From NCBI GenBank assembly GCA_903904805.1, contig CAIVDX010000360.1, positions 1 to 23,692 of the forward strand: a DNA stretch of 23,692 nucleotides, written 5' to 3'. The notes under the pieces are model-generated. The model was given only the letters and a program-made list of their open reading frames with translations. It had not been told where the DNA came from and did not search any database. Below are positions 21,838 to 23,692 of this stretch, piece by piece (the stretch's first letter is position 1; every line of letters begins with the position of its first letter). The position numbers and the translations under genes are program-made. Source of the DNA: an uncultured Rhodospirillales bacterium. GTDB taxonomy: Bacteria; Pseudomonadota; Alphaproteobacteria; Acetobacterales; Acetobacteraceae.

Positions 21838-23692
21838 ATGACACTCACACTCACCATCGAGGGCATGACCTGTGCCTCCTGCGTCGCCCGCGCGGAGAAG
21901 GCGCTCGCGCGTGTGCCTGGTGTGGACTCCGCCGTGGTCAATCTGGCCACCGAACGCGCCGAGGTCACGGGCGCGGCAACGGCGCCGGTGTTGATCGCGG
22001 CGCTGGAGACGGCGGGGTTCGGCAGCCATGTCGCGGACGTCGACGAGGTGGCGGAGCTGGTACCCTGGCGGCCGGTCTGGCTCGCGGGTCCACCGGCTCT
22101 GATTCTCGCGGCGCCGATGCTGTTGATGGCGTTCGGCGTGCACGTGATGCTGCCGCCCTATGTCGCGCTGGCGTTGGCGGTCTTCGTGCAGCTGGTGCCA
22201 GGCAGCGCGTTCTATCGCAGCGCGTGGACAGCGCTGCGGGCGGGGGCCGCTGATATGGACACGTTGGTGGTGCTGGGCACCACGACGGCGTTCGCGCTGT
22301 CCTGCTGGAACATGTTCGGGCCGGTGCCTGGTCCACTGTATTTTGAGAGTTCGGCAGTCATCATCGCGCTGGTCCTGTTCGGCCGGGCGCTGGAATCACG
22401 GGCGCGGGCGCAGACGGCCTCGGCGATCCGTGGGCTGGCTGCACTGCGGCCCACCACCGCGTTGGTTCGGCGTGATGGGGTGGAGGTTTCGTTGCCGGTC
22501 GGGCGCGTCGCCGTGGGCGACATGCTGGTGATCCTGCCGGGCGCGCGCATCCCGGCGGATGGCGAACTGGTGGAAGGCATCGGCTCGGTCGACGAATCGC
22601 ATATGACCGGGGAGAGCATGCCGGTGCATAAGGTGCCCGGCGCAGCTCTGACGGCCGGTGCGCTGAACGGGTCGGCGCGGCTGGTGGCGCGGGCGACGCG
22701 TGTCGGGGGCGAGACGACGCTGGCGCGCATGGTGCGGCTGGTGGAGGCGGCGCAGTCGGCCAAGCCGCCGATTCAACGGCTGGTGGATCGGGTGAGCGCG
22801 ATCTTCGTGCCGAGCGTGATCGCCGCGGCTTTGCTGACGCTGGTTATCTGGCTGGCGATCGGTGCGACGCCGCAGGCGGCGGTGCTGGCGGCGGCCTCGG
22901 TGCTGGTGATTGCCTGCCCGTGCGCGCTGGGATTGGCAACGCCGACCGCGATCATGGCAGGCACCGGGGCGGCGGCGCGGGCGGGGATTTTGATCCGTGA
23001 TCCCGCTGTGCTGGAGGTGGCCGGTCGCATCAGACAGGTGGTGTTCGACAAGACCGGGACGCTGACGGTCGGCAAGCCAACCGTGGCGAAGGTGATCGCT
23101 CGCGAGGGCACGCCATCAGAATTGTTGCATCTGGCCGCGTCGCTCCAGGTCGGCAGCGAGCATGCGCTGGCGCGCGCGGTGCTGTCCGAGGCCTGCGCGG
23201 CGCCGGCTGACGAGATCATCGCCATTCCCGGCCAGGGGGTGAGCGGCATGGTTGGCCTGCGCGAGTTGATCCTGGGCAACGCCAAACTGATGCAAGCACA
23301 CGAGATCGATGTCGCGCCGCTCGCCAGTGATGCAGCGGAGCTGGCCGGGCAGGGGGCCACGGTGTCGTATCTTGCCGAGGCGGCGCCGGATGCGCGGCTG
23401 ATCGGCCTGATCTCGTTCGCCGACGCACTGAAGCCGGAGGCGCATGATGCCATCGCCCGGCTGCGCGCGCGGGGGCTCGTCTGCACCATGCTGTCGGGCG
23501 ACAACAAGGCAGCCGTCGCGTTCATCGCCGCCAAGCTTGGGCTGGATGATGCGCGTGGCGAGGTGGCTCCTGACCAGAAGGCGGCGGCGGTCGCTGCACT
23601 GCGCAAAACCGGGCCGGTCGCGATGGTGGGCGATGGCATCAACGACGCGCCGGCGCTCGCGGAGGCGGATCTGGGGATCGCCATGGCGACCG
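21838..23692 (+). CDS. copA: Copper-type P1B ATPase, CopA-like (3' truncated by window)
   Basis: Open to the window end; 618 codons are present. An N-terminal heavy-metal-associated domain (GMTCASC, C12 and C15; residues about 3-66) is followed by membrane spans (WLAGPPALILAAPMLLMAFG onward), the actuator TGES at 257-260, CPC metal site at 360-362, phosphorylation site D404 (DKTGTLT), and GDGINDAPAL from 598. These are the Cu+/Ag+ exporter (P1B-1) features, though the last spans that confirm the metal are outside the window. The usual HP dipeptide of the nucleotide-binding domain is H442-A443 (GSEHALARAV). The ATG has no Shine-Dalgarno; a pyrimidine-rich tract lies before it. No copper regulator or chaperone gene is seen. 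Confidence 0.93.
   Translation, partial: MTLTLTIEGMTCASCVARAEKALARVPGVDSAVVNLATERAEVTGAATAPVLIAALETAGFGSHVADVDEVAELVPWRPVWLAGPPALILAAPMLLMAFGVHVMLPPYVALALAVFVQLVPGSAFYRSAWTALRAGAADMDTLVVLGTTTAFALSCWNMFGPVPGPLYFESSAVIIALVLFGRALESRARAQTASAIRGLAALRPTTALVRRDGVEVSLPVGRVAVGDMLVILPGARIPADGELVEGIGSVDESHMTGESMPVHKVPGAALTAGALNGSARLVARATRVGGETTLARMVRLVEAAQSAKPPIQRLVDRVSAIFVPSVIAAALLTLVIWLAIGATPQAAVLAAASVLVIACPCALGLATPTAIMAGTGAAARAGILIRDPAVLEVAGRIRQVVFDKTGTLTVGKPTVAKVIAREGTPSELLHLAASLQVGSEHALARAVLSEACAAPADEIIAIPGQGVSGMVGLRELILGNAKLMQAHEIDVAPLASDAAELAGQGATVSYLAEAAPDARLIGLISFADALKPEAHDAIARLRARGLVCTMLSGDNKAAVAFIAAKLGLDDARGEVAPDQKAAAVAALRKTGPVAMVGDGINDAPALAEADLGIAMAT

Overview
The window is GC-rich, densely coded bacterial DNA with Shine-Dalgarno sites, many 4-bp ATGA/GTGA start/stop overlaps and a strong catabolic and transport flavour. 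Codon use, the ABC/Rieske/UbiD gene content and the dispersed short terminator-like repeats fit an alphaproteobacterium, most plausibly Acetobacteraceae. That placement is an inference, because no rRNA or other phylogenetic marker lies in the window. I see no tRNA, rRNA, CRISPR array, insertion sequence or transcriptional regulator.

Layout. (1) 2-2202 (+): 3' part of an FAD aromatic-ring monooxygenase and a periplasmic branched-chain-amino-acid-type binding protein. (2) 4386-2256 (-): a three-gene operon with 4-bp overlaps that encodes a Rieske-oxygenase catalytic protein lacking its own Rieske cluster, a stand-alone Rieske [2Fe-2S] protein, and a glutathione-S-transferase-like protein. (3) 4551-9286 (+), divergent from it: a complete BMP/nucleoside-type ABC importer (ATPase, two permeases, binding protein) closed by a clear terminator. 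(4) 10381-9356 (-): a VanA-like complete Rieske oxygenase; 10467-11231 (+): an outer-membrane beta-barrel-like protein; 12527-11235 (-): a DctA-type dicarboxylate symporter; 12602-13438 (+): an alpha/beta hydrolase. (5) 19965-13489 (-): a six-gene catabolic operon (Tat-exported NMT1-type binding protein, UbiD-family decarboxylase, signal-less NMT1-fold protein, amidohydrolase, FAH-fold hydrolase, arylformamidase-like hydrolase). (6) 20097-21652 (+), divergent from it: another Rieske oxygenase and a RidA-family protein. (7) 21838-23692 (+): a copper-type P1B ATPase cut by the window end, preceded by an unusual long palindromic repeat region.

The most interesting system is region 2. Its parts resemble the Pseudomonas putida CBB5 methylxanthine N7-demethylase (NdmC catalytic subunit without a Rieske cluster, NdmE GST-like scaffold, Rieske cluster supplied in trans by NdmD). 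Here the Rieske module is a free small protein instead of being fused to a reductase, and the operon is divergent from a purine-nucleoside-type importer. A plausible reading is uptake plus oxidative attack (perhaps demethylation) of a purine-like or other N-heterocyclic compound. The second system is regions 5 and 6: a two-armed gene set that looks like an undescribed route for an N-containing aromatic or heterocyclic acid, using a Rieske oxygenase, an enamine/imine deaminase, a prenylated-FMN decarboxylase and three hydrolases. No reductase for any of the Rieske proteins, no UbiX and no partner permease for the orphan binding proteins is present in the window.
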